The notes under the pieces are model-generated. The model did no database searches, had not been told where the DNA came from, and saw only the letters and a list, made by a program, of their open reading frames with translations. The translations under genes were made by a program, and so were the position numbers. A stretch of 64,000 bases of DNA from CADEED01 sp043747835. Lineage in GTDB: Bacteria; Pseudomonadota; Gammaproteobacteria; Steroidobacterales; Steroidobacteraceae. Positions 36,548-44,959 of the stretch are shown here, piece after piece; the first letter of the stretch is position 1; each line of letters opens with the position of its first letter. The stretch covers positions 4,531-68,530 of the forward strand of contig JAYTOK010000113.1 in assembly GCA_043747835.1 (NCBI GenBank), in the 5' to 3' direction.

Positions 36548-38291
36548 TGGCGTCCGCCGCGTCGAAGACGCTGAGCTCGAGGGTGATGCCGATGCGCCGC
36601 AGGTCCTCGTAGAACGTCGGCACCGCATCGCAACCCGTGAAGTTGCCGATGACTTCGTGGTTCGCGCCGAATCCGCGGCGTTCGAACTTGAACAACTCGA
36701 GCAGCTGGATCGTGCCGTTTTCCACGCCCGTGACTTCGGCGATGCTCGTGATGCGGCGCGAGCCATCGGACAGGCGCGTCTGCTGGACGATCACGTCGAC
36801 CGCGGAGGCGATCTGCTCGCGCACCGCGTTCATCGGAATGTCCATGCCCGCCATGAGCGTCATGACTTCGAGACGGCTGATGACGTCGCGCGGACTGTTC
36901 GCGTGCGCCGTGGTGAGCGACCCGTCGTGGCCGGTGTTCATCGCCTGCAGCATGTCGAGCGCCTCGCCGCCGCGGCACTCGCCGACGACGATGCGGTCCG
37001 GCCGCATGCGCAAGGAGTTGCGCACGAGATCGCGGATCATGATGACGCCCTTGCCTTCCACGTTCGACGGACGCGCCTCCAGCGAGACGAGATGCGGTGC
37101 ATTGAGCTTGAGTTCGGCGGCATCCTCGATCGTGATGATGCGTTCGCCCTTCGGGATCAGGTTCGAGAGGATGTTGAGCAGCGTCGTCTTGCCGGAGCCC
37201 GTGCCGCCGGAGATCACGATGTTCTTGCGGCACTCGACGCAGACTTTCAGGAACTCGAACATCGCGGGGCTAGCGCTGCCGAGTCGGATGTAGTCCTCGA
37301 CGCCGAACAGCTTCTTGTTGAATTTGCGGATCGTGATCGTGGGTCCACGCAGCGCGAGCGGCGGGATGATCGCGTTGACGCGGGAGCCGTCCTTGAGGCG
37401 CGCGTCCACCATGGGAGAAGACTCGTCGATGCGCCGGCCGAGGGGAGCCACGATCCGGTCGATGACGGAGCGAATCGCTTCGTCGCTCGTGAACGCGGCA
37501 CGGCAGCGTTCGAGCTTGCCGCGGCGCTCGACGAAGATCTCATCGCTGCTGTTGACCATGATCTCGGAGACGTCCTCGTCAGCGATGAGCCGTTCGAGCG
37601 GCCCTAAGCCTACGACCTCGTCGATGACGTCGGTGATCAGCTCCTCGACGTCGATGCCGGCCGGTAGTTTGAGCTGGTTCTCGACGATCTCGCGCACCAG
37701 GACTTCGGTTTCCGCGCGCAGGTCCTGGTCGGAGAATTGCCGCAGGTCCTTGCGTCGCAGGTCGATCGTGGCGAGCAGCATGCGATGCAGCTTGCGGCGC
37801 CATTCGAATCCCGCGAGGTAACGCTCGATGTCGCGGTCGCTGGCCGATGAATCGGCGAGCGGTGCGGACACGGCGACCGGCCGCGAAGCCGGCGCGGCGC
37901 GCGGCACCAATTGCAATCCGCCCGCGAGCGTCGCGCGTGCGGACTGCGCGGTCGACGGAGCGTGCACTTCGTCGTTCGCCACGGGCACACGCGCCTTCGC
38001 GAGCGCCACCTGCGCGCGCAGCTGGTAGCCGCCGATCACGACTTCATCCGTTTCGTCGAGCGGGCCGTATTCGACCACGCGTTCGCCGTTGACCCACGTG
38101 CCCGCGAGACTGCCCTTGTCGACGAGCTTGTAACCGCCGCCGAGCTGATGGATCTCGGCGTGCGTGCGCGCGACCTTCCATCCGGGCAACACGACGGCGT
38201 TGCCGTTGCCGCGCCCGATCGAGATCGGGAAACGGTCGAAGGCCTCTTCGCGAGGCGACTTGCCGTGTTCGATGATGGTGAGTCTCAGCAT
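36540..38291 (-). CDS. tadA: TadA/CpaF secretion ATPase with N-terminal FHA domain
   Basis: A 583-aa hexameric ATPase powering Flp pilus assembly. The first ~95 residues are an FHA phosphothreonine-binding domain: PISIGRGNGNAVVLPG, ARTHAEIHQLGGGYKLVD and GTWVNGERV. The CpaF part follows: Walker A ISGGTGSGKTTLLN, the Asp box (RIITIEDAAEL), and Walker B (PDRIVVGECRGGEALDML). The usual CpaF has no FHA domain, so this fusion suggests control by a Ser/Thr kinase. Start ATG 38291 is 4 bp after the cpaC stop. Confidence 0.95.
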   Translation of the reverse strand: MLRLTIIEHGKSPREEAFDRFPISIGRGNGNAVVLPGWKVARTHAEIHQLGGGYKLVDKGSLAGTWVNGERVVEYGPLDETDEVVIGGYQLRAQVALAKARVPVANDEVHAPSTAQSARATLAGGLQLVPRAAPASRPVAVSAPLADSSASDRDIERYLAGFEWRRKLHRMLLATIDLRRKDLRQFSDQDLRAETEVLVREIVENQLKLPAGIDVEELITDVIDEVVGLGPLERLIADEDVSEIMVNSSDEIFVERRGKLERCRAAFTSDEAIRSVIDRIVAPLGRRIDESSPMVDARLKDGSRVNAIIPPLALRGPTITIRKFNKKLFGVEDYIRLGSASPAMFEFLKVCVECRKNIVISGGTGSGKTTLLNILSNLIPKGERIITIEDAAELKLNAPHLVSLEARPSNVEGKGVIMIRDLVRNSLRMRPDRIVVGECRGGEALDMLQAMNTGHDGSLTTAHANSPRDVISRLEVMTLMAGMDIPMNAVREQIASAVDVIVQQTRLSDGSRRITSIAEVTGVENGTIQLLELFKFERRGFGANHEVIGNFTGCDAVPTFYEDLRRIGITLELSVFDAADANG

Positions 38292-38295
38292 GGGT

Positions 38296-39603
38296 TCACC
38301 GTGTGGATTTCTTCTTGGATTTGGTCGTGCGATCGAATTCCTCGCGCACCTTCGCGCGATCGACGTTCGCCTGTTCGGTCTCGGCCAAAGCCGGCGGTTC
38401 ACCGGCGACGATGATCCGCGGCGTGAGGAAGATCACGAGTTCGGTCTTGTTGCGGCGGTACTGCCGGCTGCGGAACAACTCGCCGATGACCGGGATGTCG
38501 CCAATGCCCGGCACTTTCTCGAGCGACTTCGTCGATGATCCGTCGAACAGGCCGGAGATCACCAACGTTTGCCCCGCGCGCAGATTCACGTCGGTTTCCG
38601 TGCGGCGCGTGATGAAGGCCGGGATTGCGCCGACCGACAATTGGGGATCGACCGCCGAGAGTTCGGTCAGCACCGATGTCGTGACGACACCGGAGTCGGA
38701 AACGATCGGCTTCACCTCGAGCTTCACGCCGTAGGGCTTGAACTGCACCGTCACGTTGCCGAAGCCGTTGGCGAGAGGAATCGGCACTTCACCGCCCGCG
38801 AGGAACTTCGCCGACGATCCGCTCTTGCAGGTGAGCCGCGGCTCCGCGAGAAACGTCGCGTCGCCATTGTTCACGGCCGCATTGATGATCGAAGTGATCG
38901 TCGAGGTCAGGCCGAAATAGCTGGCGAACGGCGAGACGAGATTGCCGGTGGGCACACCCGGCAGCAAGCCGTTGCCGGGGCCGCCCGGTCCCAGCGCGCC
39001 GCTGCGATGGACATCGCCGACGATGCCGTAGTTGGGGCCGTCGACCTCGCGTGTGTTCCAGCGGATGCCGAGATCGCGCAGCGCTGTCTTGCGGAACTCG
39101 AGGATGCTGACGTCGATCGCCACCATGCGCTCGAGTCCGACCATCGAGATGAGGTTCACGATCTGCGGGTAACGCTTCGCGACCTCCTCGAGCCGCCGCG
39201 CCTGCTCGCCGGTCACGTCGTTGCCTTCGACCACGATCTTGTCGCCGACGATGCGTGCCGTGATGTTCTTCGACTCGCCGAGCATCGCGCGCACTTCGCC
39301 GAGCATGCGTCCCGCATCCGAGGAGACGACGGTGATCGAGTAGCTCGACTCCGTGCCGTCGCGCCGCCAGAGGTGCAGCGAGCTCTGACCCTCCTCGCTG
39401 GCCAGCACCAGGACCTGTCTTCCATCGAGCAGGCTGGCCTGGAGAACCTCGCCGTCACCAACCGCCATGCGGCGGACGCCGGGTTCGTTCAGGACTTTCG
39501 CTTCACCCCGGAACAGCGTGAGGTCGTGTGTCTGGATCTCGGCCGCCGTCAACGGCGCGCAGGCGGCGAGGAGGAGCATCGTCAATGTTTTTATTCTGGT
39601 CAT
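38296..39603 (-). CDS. cpaC: CpaC/RcpA outer-membrane secretin
   Basis: A 435-aa secretin that forms the outer-membrane channel. A Sec signal (TLTMLLLAACAPLTAAE) is followed by a pilus-type N0 domain (VRRMAVGDGEVLQAS), a BON-like segment, and the secretin domain (VAIDVSILEFRKTALRDLGI, FLAEPRLTCKSGSSAKFLAGGEVPIP, TLVISGLFD, IGELFRSRQYRRNKTELVIFLTPRI; each is a separate stretch). The end is basic. It starts 15 bp after cpaB. Confidence 0.95.
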   Translation of the reverse strand: MTRIKTLTMLLLAACAPLTAAEIQTHDLTLFRGEAKVLNEPGVRRMAVGDGEVLQASLLDGRQVLVLASEEGQSSLHLWRRDGTESSYSITVVSSDAGRMLGEVRAMLGESKNITARIVGDKIVVEGNDVTGEQARRLEEVAKRYPQIVNLISMVGLERMVAIDVSILEFRKTALRDLGIRWNTREVDGPNYGIVGDVHRSGALGPGGPGNGLLPGVPTGNLVSPFASYFGLTSTITSIINAAVNNGDATFLAEPRLTCKSGSSAKFLAGGEVPIPLANGFGNVTVQFKPYGVKLEVKPIVSDSGVVTTSVLTELSAVDPQLSVGAIPAFITRRTETDVNLRAGQTLVISGLFDGSSTKSLEKVPGIGDIPVIGELFRSRQYRRNKTELVIFLTPRIIVAGEPPALAETEQANVDRAKVREEFDRTTKSKKKSTR

Positions 39604-39618
39604 GTTGTCTTCGTCGGT

Positions 39619-40614
39619 TCAGCGGACTTCCATGGGCGCGGGACTCGCGGCCTGGAGCAATTGGCGAACGGCCTCGGCGGCCTTGGTGTCCATCGCGGAC
39701 GGCGGCGGCGCACCCGCGGGCGCGCCGCGCGGCGCCGGAGTGAACTGCTGGATCAGGTCGGGGATCGACATCAGCTCGCGCTCGGCCTTACCACTGCGGC
39801 CGCCGACAATGATCTCGGCGTTCGGGCCGGCAGCGCGCGCGACGCGCCGCGCCGCGGGAGTGCCGAACAGATCGCGGCTGTCCATCACGCCCGCCGTCAG
39901 CGGGGCCTGGTCCTCCGGCCCGCGCAACACCGCCGTCAGCGTGCCGGATTTCTGCGCGAGGATCAGGCGCTGCGCATCGCGCGGCGCCGCTTCGATCGTC
40001 ACGGTCGAATACGAGCGGCTCACGCCGGGCTGGCCGTTGTCGCCGATGCTCGGGCGCACCTGACGGCCCGTCGCGAGCAACGTGACGTTCTGCATGAGCA
40101 CCATCGTCGTCTCGGGCGACTGCGTGTAGCCGCTGCGCGGCGGGCGCGCGGTGAAGAACAGGTCGATACGGTCGCCGGGCTGCAGCAGGCCCGAGATCGA
40201 ATTGACCTCGTCGACGGCCACCGTCATCGCGCGCACGCCGTCGCGCACCTTGTGCGCGAAGGTTGCCTCGTCGGCGCCTTCGAGAGTCCCACGCAGCAGG
40301 ACCTCGCCCGCGCGCATGTCGACCGAGAGCCGCGCGCCTTCCACGTTCGCGAAGAGATCCGGCGTGACCGCCGAACCCGGAACATATTCGCGCGGTACCG
40401 GACGCACCGCCATGTTCTCAGGTCCCACATTCGTGCCGCGCTCGAGATCGCCTTTCGCGACGACGACGTCGACCATCTCGACTTGCGGGGCGAGCTTCGC
40501 GCGCTCGACCGCGATCGTCTGCGAGATGTAGCGGCTGGCCGCGAACACAGCGAGACCGCCGAACACGACGGCGCCGACGAGGATGACCCAGCTGCGATTG
40601 ATATTGGCGAACAT
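39619..40614 (-). CDS. cpaB: CpaB/RcpC pilus assembly protein
   Basis: A 331-aa periplasmic protein with an N-terminal membrane anchor (VILVGAVVFGGLAVFAASRYI) and a SAF domain (VVVAKGDLERGTNV, near 50-63). The RcpC/CpaB domain follows (AMTVAVDEVNSISGLLQPGDRIDL, split). It is thought to gate or stabilise the secretin. The tail is rich in Ala/Pro. The ATG at 40614 follows GGGAGA by 8 bp; the frame extends upstream as a shadow. Confidence 0.92.
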   Translation of the reverse strand: MFANINRSWVILVGAVVFGGLAVFAASRYISQTIAVERAKLAPQVEMVDVVVAKGDLERGTNVGPENMAVRPVPREYVPGSAVTPDLFANVEGARLSVDMRAGEVLLRGTLEGADEATFAHKVRDGVRAMTVAVDEVNSISGLLQPGDRIDLFFTARPPRSGYTQSPETTMVLMQNVTLLATGRQVRPSIGDNGQPGVSRSYSTVTIEAAPRDAQRLILAQKSGTLTAVLRGPEDQAPLTAGVMDSRDLFGTPAARRVARAAGPNAEIIVGGRSGKAERELMSIPDLIQQFTPAPRGAPAGAPPPSAMDTKAAEAVRQLLQAASPAPMEVR

Positions 40615-40637
40615 GGAATTCTCCCGGGAAAAGGCGA

Positions 40638-40808
40638 TCAGGGAAGCGACATCGCGTGACTGAAGCGCTGATATGCCGTCTTCATCGCGTCGAAGAATCT
40701 TTCGATGGGGCTCGGGTTGCCGTTGATGAGCAGCACGAGCATCAGCACGCCGATGACCAGGTACTCGACAGTGCTCTGGCCACGGGTCTTTTTCTTGATG
40801 GATGTCAT
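40638..40808 (-). CDS. Second small Flp-type pilin
   Basis: A 56-aa protein: a short basic leader (MTSIKKKTRG), then QSTVEYLVIGVLMLVLLI. It has the G|xxxxEY cleavage and Glu+5 signature of Flp prepilins, followed by a 25-residue mature tail. It is a minimal Flp-type pilin, distinct from the 89-aa Flp at the operon head. The ATG overlaps the stop of the preceding gene (ATGA 40805-40808). It could be a minor subunit or a separate pilin. Confidence 0.8.
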   Translation of the reverse strand: MTSIKKKTRGQSTVEYLVIGVLMLVLLINGNPSPIERFFDAMKTAYQRFSHAMSLP

Positions 40809-41524
40809 GGCAGTCGATCCAGTGCGGAAATGCGGTTGACGACCATCGCGGTGCCGCCCGCTTCGGGGCGCAGCGACACGACGATTTCCTCCCGGCTCCG
40901 GGAATAGACGGCGGCGAACGCGCCGTCGGCGGACCAGTTGCGCGCGGGAAAAGGTTGTTTGGCGAAGCCGAGCTCGCGCAGGCGCTGCGCAAGATTCGCG
41001 GCCACGGCGTCGACGGGCGCGCGCATCATCCCGACGGCCATCTGGCTGCGGCGATCGTCGTCGAACGAATCGACGTGCTGGTACAGCTCGGCCTCGCTCG
41101 GGAAGCCCGGTGGCAGCGTGACCGCGCGCTGCGCGCCCTCGATGAAACGCGGCGCGGCGGACCAGGTTGCGATCGTGCGTCCCGACTCCGTGGGAGCGAG
41201 CTGCAGCGTGATCCAGAAGCCGCCCGAGCGCCCGGCGAGCGTCGCACGCGGATCGTTCGCGCGAGCGGGGCCGCGAACGAGTTCGCCCTCGATCGTCGAG
41301 CGGAAGGCGCGCGTGAGAATTTCCGGCGTCGACGCGGTCTCGTAACGGTAGATCTTCATCGGCATGCCGTTGACGGCCATCGATTCGCCCGGCGATTCGA
41401 GCGTGGCGTCCCGCGGCAGCAACGGCTTCGGCCACGTGAGTTCCTGCGCGAACACAGGCGCGGCCATCGCGACGAGCATGAGCGCGAGCGCGAGCGAACC
41501 TGCGATGCGCGGCACGCGGTTCAT
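40805..41524 (-). CDS. Exported Tad-operon protein of unknown family, 239 aa
   Basis: I do not recognise this protein. It has a Sec signal peptide (IAGSLALALMLVAMAAPVFAQE) and a soluble periplasmic body with alternating beta/alpha pattern. Short stretches include YRYETASTPEILTRAFRS, GFWITLQLAPTESGRT and AANLAQRLRELGF. The ATG at 41524 overlaps the TadE-like stop (ATGA), and its own stop overlaps the start of the small pilin. Such tight coupling on both sides suggests a structural or chaperone role for the minor pilins. The longer frame to 41797 is shadow. Confidence 0.65.
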   Translation of the reverse strand: MNRVPRIAGSLALALMLVAMAAPVFAQELTWPKPLLPRDATLESPGESMAVNGMPMKIYRYETASTPEILTRAFRSTIEGELVRGPARANDPRATLAGRSGGFWITLQLAPTESGRTIATWSAAPRFIEGAQRAVTLPPGFPSEAELYQHVDSFDDDRRSQMAVGMMRAPVDAVAANLAQRLRELGFAKQPFPARNWSADGAFAAVYSRSREEIVVSLRPEAGGTAMVVNRISALDRLP

Positions 41525-42369
41525 GGCGCATTCTCCAGGCGCGGAAATCCGACCGGGTCGCTGATCGGAACGTCGTCCGAGAATTCGGCGTCGAAGAATC
41601 GGTGGAAGTCGAAATCGCCGATTGGCGCGTTCTCGAAGGTCGCGAGCGGCGTCATCAGCAGGATCACGGCCCGGTAGCCGGTGTCCAGCGCCGGGAACGG
41701 GCCGTAGCACAGCGATTGTTCCGAGGCGCGGCCCGTGACGGTGTTGCTGTTGGGCCGGCAGTTGTCGCCGCCCCCGCCCGGACCGTTCGCGTCCCATGCG
41801 TTGGTGAGGATCGCGGTGTGGAACTGCATCGTGAGCGCGAGGGAATCGAGCTGGTTCAGGAAAGTCTGGCCGCCGTTCTGACGCGACAGCGACACCTGCA
41901 CTCGCGCATCGAAGGCGCCACGACGCAGATCGAGACCGAAACCGTCCGGACCGATGTTGCCGATGTTCGCCGCGGAGGCGACACCCGGACTGATGTTGCG
42001 CGCGTCGGTGCGGATGCCGACATCGCTGTATCGCTCGAGCAGCGGGCGGCCCGCGCGATCCGTGTACAGCGGGTTGCCGTCACCGATGGCGAGCGCGTCG
42101 GCGGGCGGCCGGTCGTTCGACAGCACCGGCTCCCCGTTGCCGGCGAAGAAGCGCGTGCGGATCTCGTCCGCCAGCGCCGGGTTCGAATTGAGCGACGCGC
42201 AGTCCTGGTAGCGCACCGTGCACTCGAACGCGAGCTTGCGCGAAGCGGCGATCGAGGATTGTTTGATGTCGTGATACTTGCCGAGCAGCGGCAACAGGAT
42301 GAACAGCGGCACGATGACCAGCGCCGCCACCATGAACTCCACCAGCGCCTGACCGGACTGGCGCTTCAT
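41521..42369 (-). CDS. TadE-like minor pilin (first)
   Basis: A 282-aa protein with an N-terminal TadE-type segment: MKRQSGQALVEFMVAAL, with a Gly-Gln cleavage site and Glu+5, then a hydrophobic helix (LVIVPLFILLPLLG). The rest is periplasmic and contains a Cys pair (FECTVRYQDC) that could form a disulfide. It overlaps its neighbours by ATGA on both sides. The frame upstream of 42369 is shadow of other genes. Confidence 0.8.
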   Translation of the reverse strand: MKRQSGQALVEFMVAALVIVPLFILLPLLGKYHDIKQSSIAASRKLAFECTVRYQDCASLNSNPALADEIRTRFFAGNGEPVLSNDRPPADALAIGDGNPLYTDRAGRPLLERYSDVGIRTDARNISPGVASAANIGNIGPDGFGLDLRRGAFDARVQVSLSRQNGGQTFLNQLDSLALTMQFHTAILTNAWDANGPGGGGDNCRPNSNTVTGRASEQSLCYGPFPALDTGYRAVILLMTPLATFENAPIGDFDFHRFFDAEFSDDVPISDPVGFPRLENAP

Positions 42370-43118
42370 GGCACCACCCATTCTGACTTGTTGGCGGCGA
42401 CTCGCTCGAGCGACGTCGTTCGACCAGCCTGCATGCCGCCCTGCGCGTTGGGGAAACGCTTGTCGATCGGCAGCATCACCTGACTCGACTTGCATTCGCG
42501 CAGCTGTTCGAGCGTGCACGACGAACTCCTCATCGGCGCCGTGATCGCACGCAGGCAGGTGCCGTACGGCGAATCCTCGCGCAGCAACTCGGTCGCGGGA
42601 TTCTGCACGGTGAGGCTCGGCAGGTTGGGTAGTTCGCCCGGGCCCGAGCCGAGGCGGATGCGGCTGCCGTATTGCTCGCCCGTCGCGGCGCTGCGCAACG
42701 TCTCGCCCTTCCGCGTCATCGCTGACACTTTGACGTTGCCAAGCACCCGCTCTACGACAGTCGTGCGTTCGAGGCGGGCGATGACGCAACCGCGCGCGGC
42801 GTCGGGCTCTTCGTCATACGCCCAGTCGGCGCTTTCCTGCACGACGAAATAGTCCCCGCGATCGTATTCGAGCCGGACCGAGATCGAGCGCGTCGGATAT
42901 TTCGGCGGACCCTCGGCCGACGTGCCTTCGAAGCAGATGTTCTGGGCATTCACCGACGCGGTATCGGCCGCCGTTTCCTCGTACCGCTGCACGAAGCGGT
43001 CGACGCAGTTCCCGGGTGCCGTATCCGCGCCGGCCGGCGGCGCGGAAGCCTGCGTCGGCGCGTCGTCGGAGCAGGCGGTCAACGCCGCGAGTGCGAGCAT
43101 GAGGGCCGCTTTCCTCAC
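42366..43118 (-). CDS. Tad-operon lipoprotein, 250 aa
   Basis: An unknown lipoprotein. GTG at 43118 overlaps the preceding stop as GTGA; the signal (VRKAALMLALAALTAC) ends in an L-T-A-C lipobox. The mature protein has an acidic, low-complexity start and several Cys residues (NCVDRF, NICFEG, GCVIARL, GTCLRAI, SSCTLEQLRECK) that suggest disulfides. No known family is recognised. It may be a pilotin or outer-membrane factor of the pilus, which is inference from position only. The frame to 44276 is shadow. Confidence 0.65.
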   Translation of the reverse strand: MRKAALMLALAALTACSDDAPTQASAPPAGADTAPGNCVDRFVQRYEETAADTASVNAQNICFEGTSAEGPPKYPTRSISVRLEYDRGDYFVVQESADWAYDEEPDAARGCVIARLERTTVVERVLGNVKVSAMTRKGETLRSAATGEQYGSRIRLGSGPGELPNLPSLTVQNPATELLREDSPYGTCLRAITAPMRSSSCTLEQLRECKSSQVMLPIDKRFPNAQGGMQAGRTTSLERVAANKSEWVVP

Positions 43119-44446
43119 AAGGCCCTCGCGGCGAGGCGCTGTGCGGTCGTCGGCTCGATGAGCCGGGCCTGCCAATAGGGATTGAACAGGCTCGGGAGTT
43201 CGACGCGCCCGACACGCTGCACAGTGACGGGGCGGCTGAAGTAGACCTCCGCCGCGCCGACGCTCGCCACGCGATTTCGCGAGTAGTCCTCGGTCATGCG
43301 CAGTCGGCCCACGCCGACGTTGAGCTGGTTCGCCGTGCGGATGTTGGCGCCGGGTAGCGAGACGGTGACGGCCACGCCACGGCGCGGATTGCGCACGTTC
43401 GGGTCGCCGTTCGTGAGATTGCGGTAGTCGAGGTCGCGGAATGGCTGAATGCCGATGTAGTTGGACACCGTGTAGTCGTTGTCGCGCGAGAGATCGAAGG
43501 CGTCGTCGTTGTCGCGCGTGCGCGGCGGCGGCGGATTCGACTGCCCATCCGCGTTGCGATCCGCCCAGGACATCGGTTCCTCCGTCTCGCGGCAGCGGCC
43601 CCTGCGCAGCGAATAGCGCCACTCGGACAGATTGTCGATCGCTTCCCAGCGATCGAGGGAATTCGAGAGAACCGTGGCGCCGCGCTTGCGGTAGATGTAG
43701 CCGAACGCGAGCACGGGCGGGATGCAGATGCCGAGCTGCAGATTCCAGTTGCGCCCGCGCGAGTAGGGATCGAGCTGGCGCCGCACGATGTTGGCGAGCC
43801 GGTTGCGGTCGTCGCCCGTGTAGCGACGCGTGAATCCCTCGAAATTGTCCGGCATCACGGTCGAGCGGAAATTTCGATCGTTCATCGCGACGACCTGGTC
43901 GACCACGTTGTCGAGCAGCGCAAAATTGGCCGCGGTGTGCATCGTCGTCTGGCTGAGCGACAACAGGCGGTTCACGGCCTGGCTGCGCGTCGTGATCTCG
44001 GCATCGATCACGGCCGTCATCGCCTGGTCCGCATACTCGAGCGCGTACTGGATCGCGGAGAAAATCGATGTCCAGTACGGAATGATCTGCGCGATCGTCG
44101 CGAGGTGCGCGTTGCAGGTCGTGCCGCCATCGCCGGCCTGCATGGCGAAGCAGGCCGCGAGGTTCTTGTTGAACTGCAGCTCGGACGCGAGCGTGAGCGT
44201 CTGCGCGATCGCGACCTCGTTCGCGATCATCGCGCGATTCGAGTACGCGTCGTAGTTGAGAACACGCGCGCGCCACAGCGCGGCGCTATACGCCGCGGCG
44301 TCGGCCGTGTTCGTCACACGTTGTTTGTCGGCGGAGACCTGGCCCGTGCTGAACAGGAAAAACAGCGAGATCGTCCCCATGAAGAGGACGAACAGCCCCA
44401 GCACGAGAGCCTGTCCGCGCTGTGCGCGTGGCATGGAGACTCCCAA
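43115..44446 (-). CDS. TadG-like pilus assembly protein
   Basis: A 443-aa protein with the TadG-type N-terminal segment: RAQRGQALVLGLFVLFMG, then a hydrophobic helix and the characteristic QRVTNTADAAAYSAAL stretch near residue 40-58. The large remaining part is periplasmic and predicted to be helical then beta. TadG proteins anchor or regulate the pilus at the surface. The gene is 65 bp downstream of flp, with a strong stem-loop in the gap, and its stop overlaps the lipoprotein GTG. Confidence 0.8.
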   Translation of the reverse strand: MGVSMPRAQRGQALVLGLFVLFMGTISLFFLFSTGQVSADKQRVTNTADAAAYSAALWRARVLNYDAYSNRAMIANEVAIAQTLTLASELQFNKNLAACFAMQAGDGGTTCNAHLATIAQIIPYWTSIFSAIQYALEYADQAMTAVIDAEITTRSQAVNRLLSLSQTTMHTAANFALLDNVVDQVVAMNDRNFRSTVMPDNFEGFTRRYTGDDRNRLANIVRRQLDPYSRGRNWNLQLGICIPPVLAFGYIYRKRGATVLSNSLDRWEAIDNLSEWRYSLRRGRCRETEEPMSWADRNADGQSNPPPPRTRDNDDAFDLSRDNDYTVSNYIGIQPFRDLDYRNLTNGDPNVRNPRRGVAVTVSLPGANIRTANQLNVGVGRLRMTEDYSRNRVASVGAAEVYFSRPVTVQRVGRVELPSLFNPYWQARLIEPTTAQRLAARAL

Positions 44447-44458
44447 GCATGGCCGGCT

Positions 44459-44476
44459 GGCCGCGATACCGCGGCC
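44459..44476 (-). promoter_or_regulatory. Stem-loop between flp and the tadG-like gene
   Basis: GGCCGCG (44459-44465) and CGCGGCC (44470-44476) form a perfect 7-bp stem with a 4-base loop, in the 65-bp gap between flp and the next gene. Without a T tail it is not a normal terminator. Such hairpins after a major pilin often stabilise its mRNA or reduce downstream expression; this role is inferred. Confidence 0.5.
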
Positions 44477-44511
44477 GCCGGTCGTTCAAACGCTAGACGC
44501 TGGACTTTCGA

Positions 44512-44781
44512 TCAGGGACGGTTGCTGTCGTCGTAGTTCGCCAGGCCCTTGTTGACGTCGGCGTTGGTTTGCGCGGTCGACGCAGCGGTGCCGGCGTTAC
44601 CAATCGCCGTCGTGGCATCGACACCAGCGACTTCCTGCGCGAGACCCGCGGTCTGATTGCGCACGGTGCGGCCAAAGAGGCTGTAGACGCCGATCGCGGC
44701 GACCGCGATCAGGGCGACGATGATGACGTACTCGGTCATGCCCTGGCCGCGCTGCTTCCGTGTATTCCCTTGCGTTTTCAT
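44512..44781 (-). CDS. flp: Flp major pilin
   Basis: An 89-aa Flp/Fap pilin. The leader ends in KQRG and the mature part begins QGMTEYVIIVALIAVAAIG, with Glu+5-Tyr+6, the Flp hallmark. It would be cut by a prepilin peptidase (TadV), which is not in this window. The tail is Ala/Thr/Asn-rich. It is the first gene of the Tad-RHS unit; the start is decided by a purine-rich GGGGAGCGAAAG sequence just upstream. The gene is divergent from the Lnt-like gene, with 178 bp between starts. Confidence 0.92.
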   Translation of the reverse strand: MKTQGNTRKQRGQGMTEYVIIVALIAVAAIGVYSLFGRTVRNQTAGLAQEVAGVDATTAIGNAGTAASTAQTNADVNKGLANYDDSNRP

Positions 44782-44959
44782 CTTTCGCTCCCCAATGCCG
44801 TTTAGTAGTTAGGCGATACGGTCTTCACGACCTCCCGAATACGCTAGCATGACTTTCGTGAAATTTGCGACGTGTTCAACAGTTGTTGAGTTTTGTCGGC
44901 AAGCGCCGACAGTTATGCGTTCGTTATTGCTCCAATAATTTATTTCGCATTTGCCTGTC

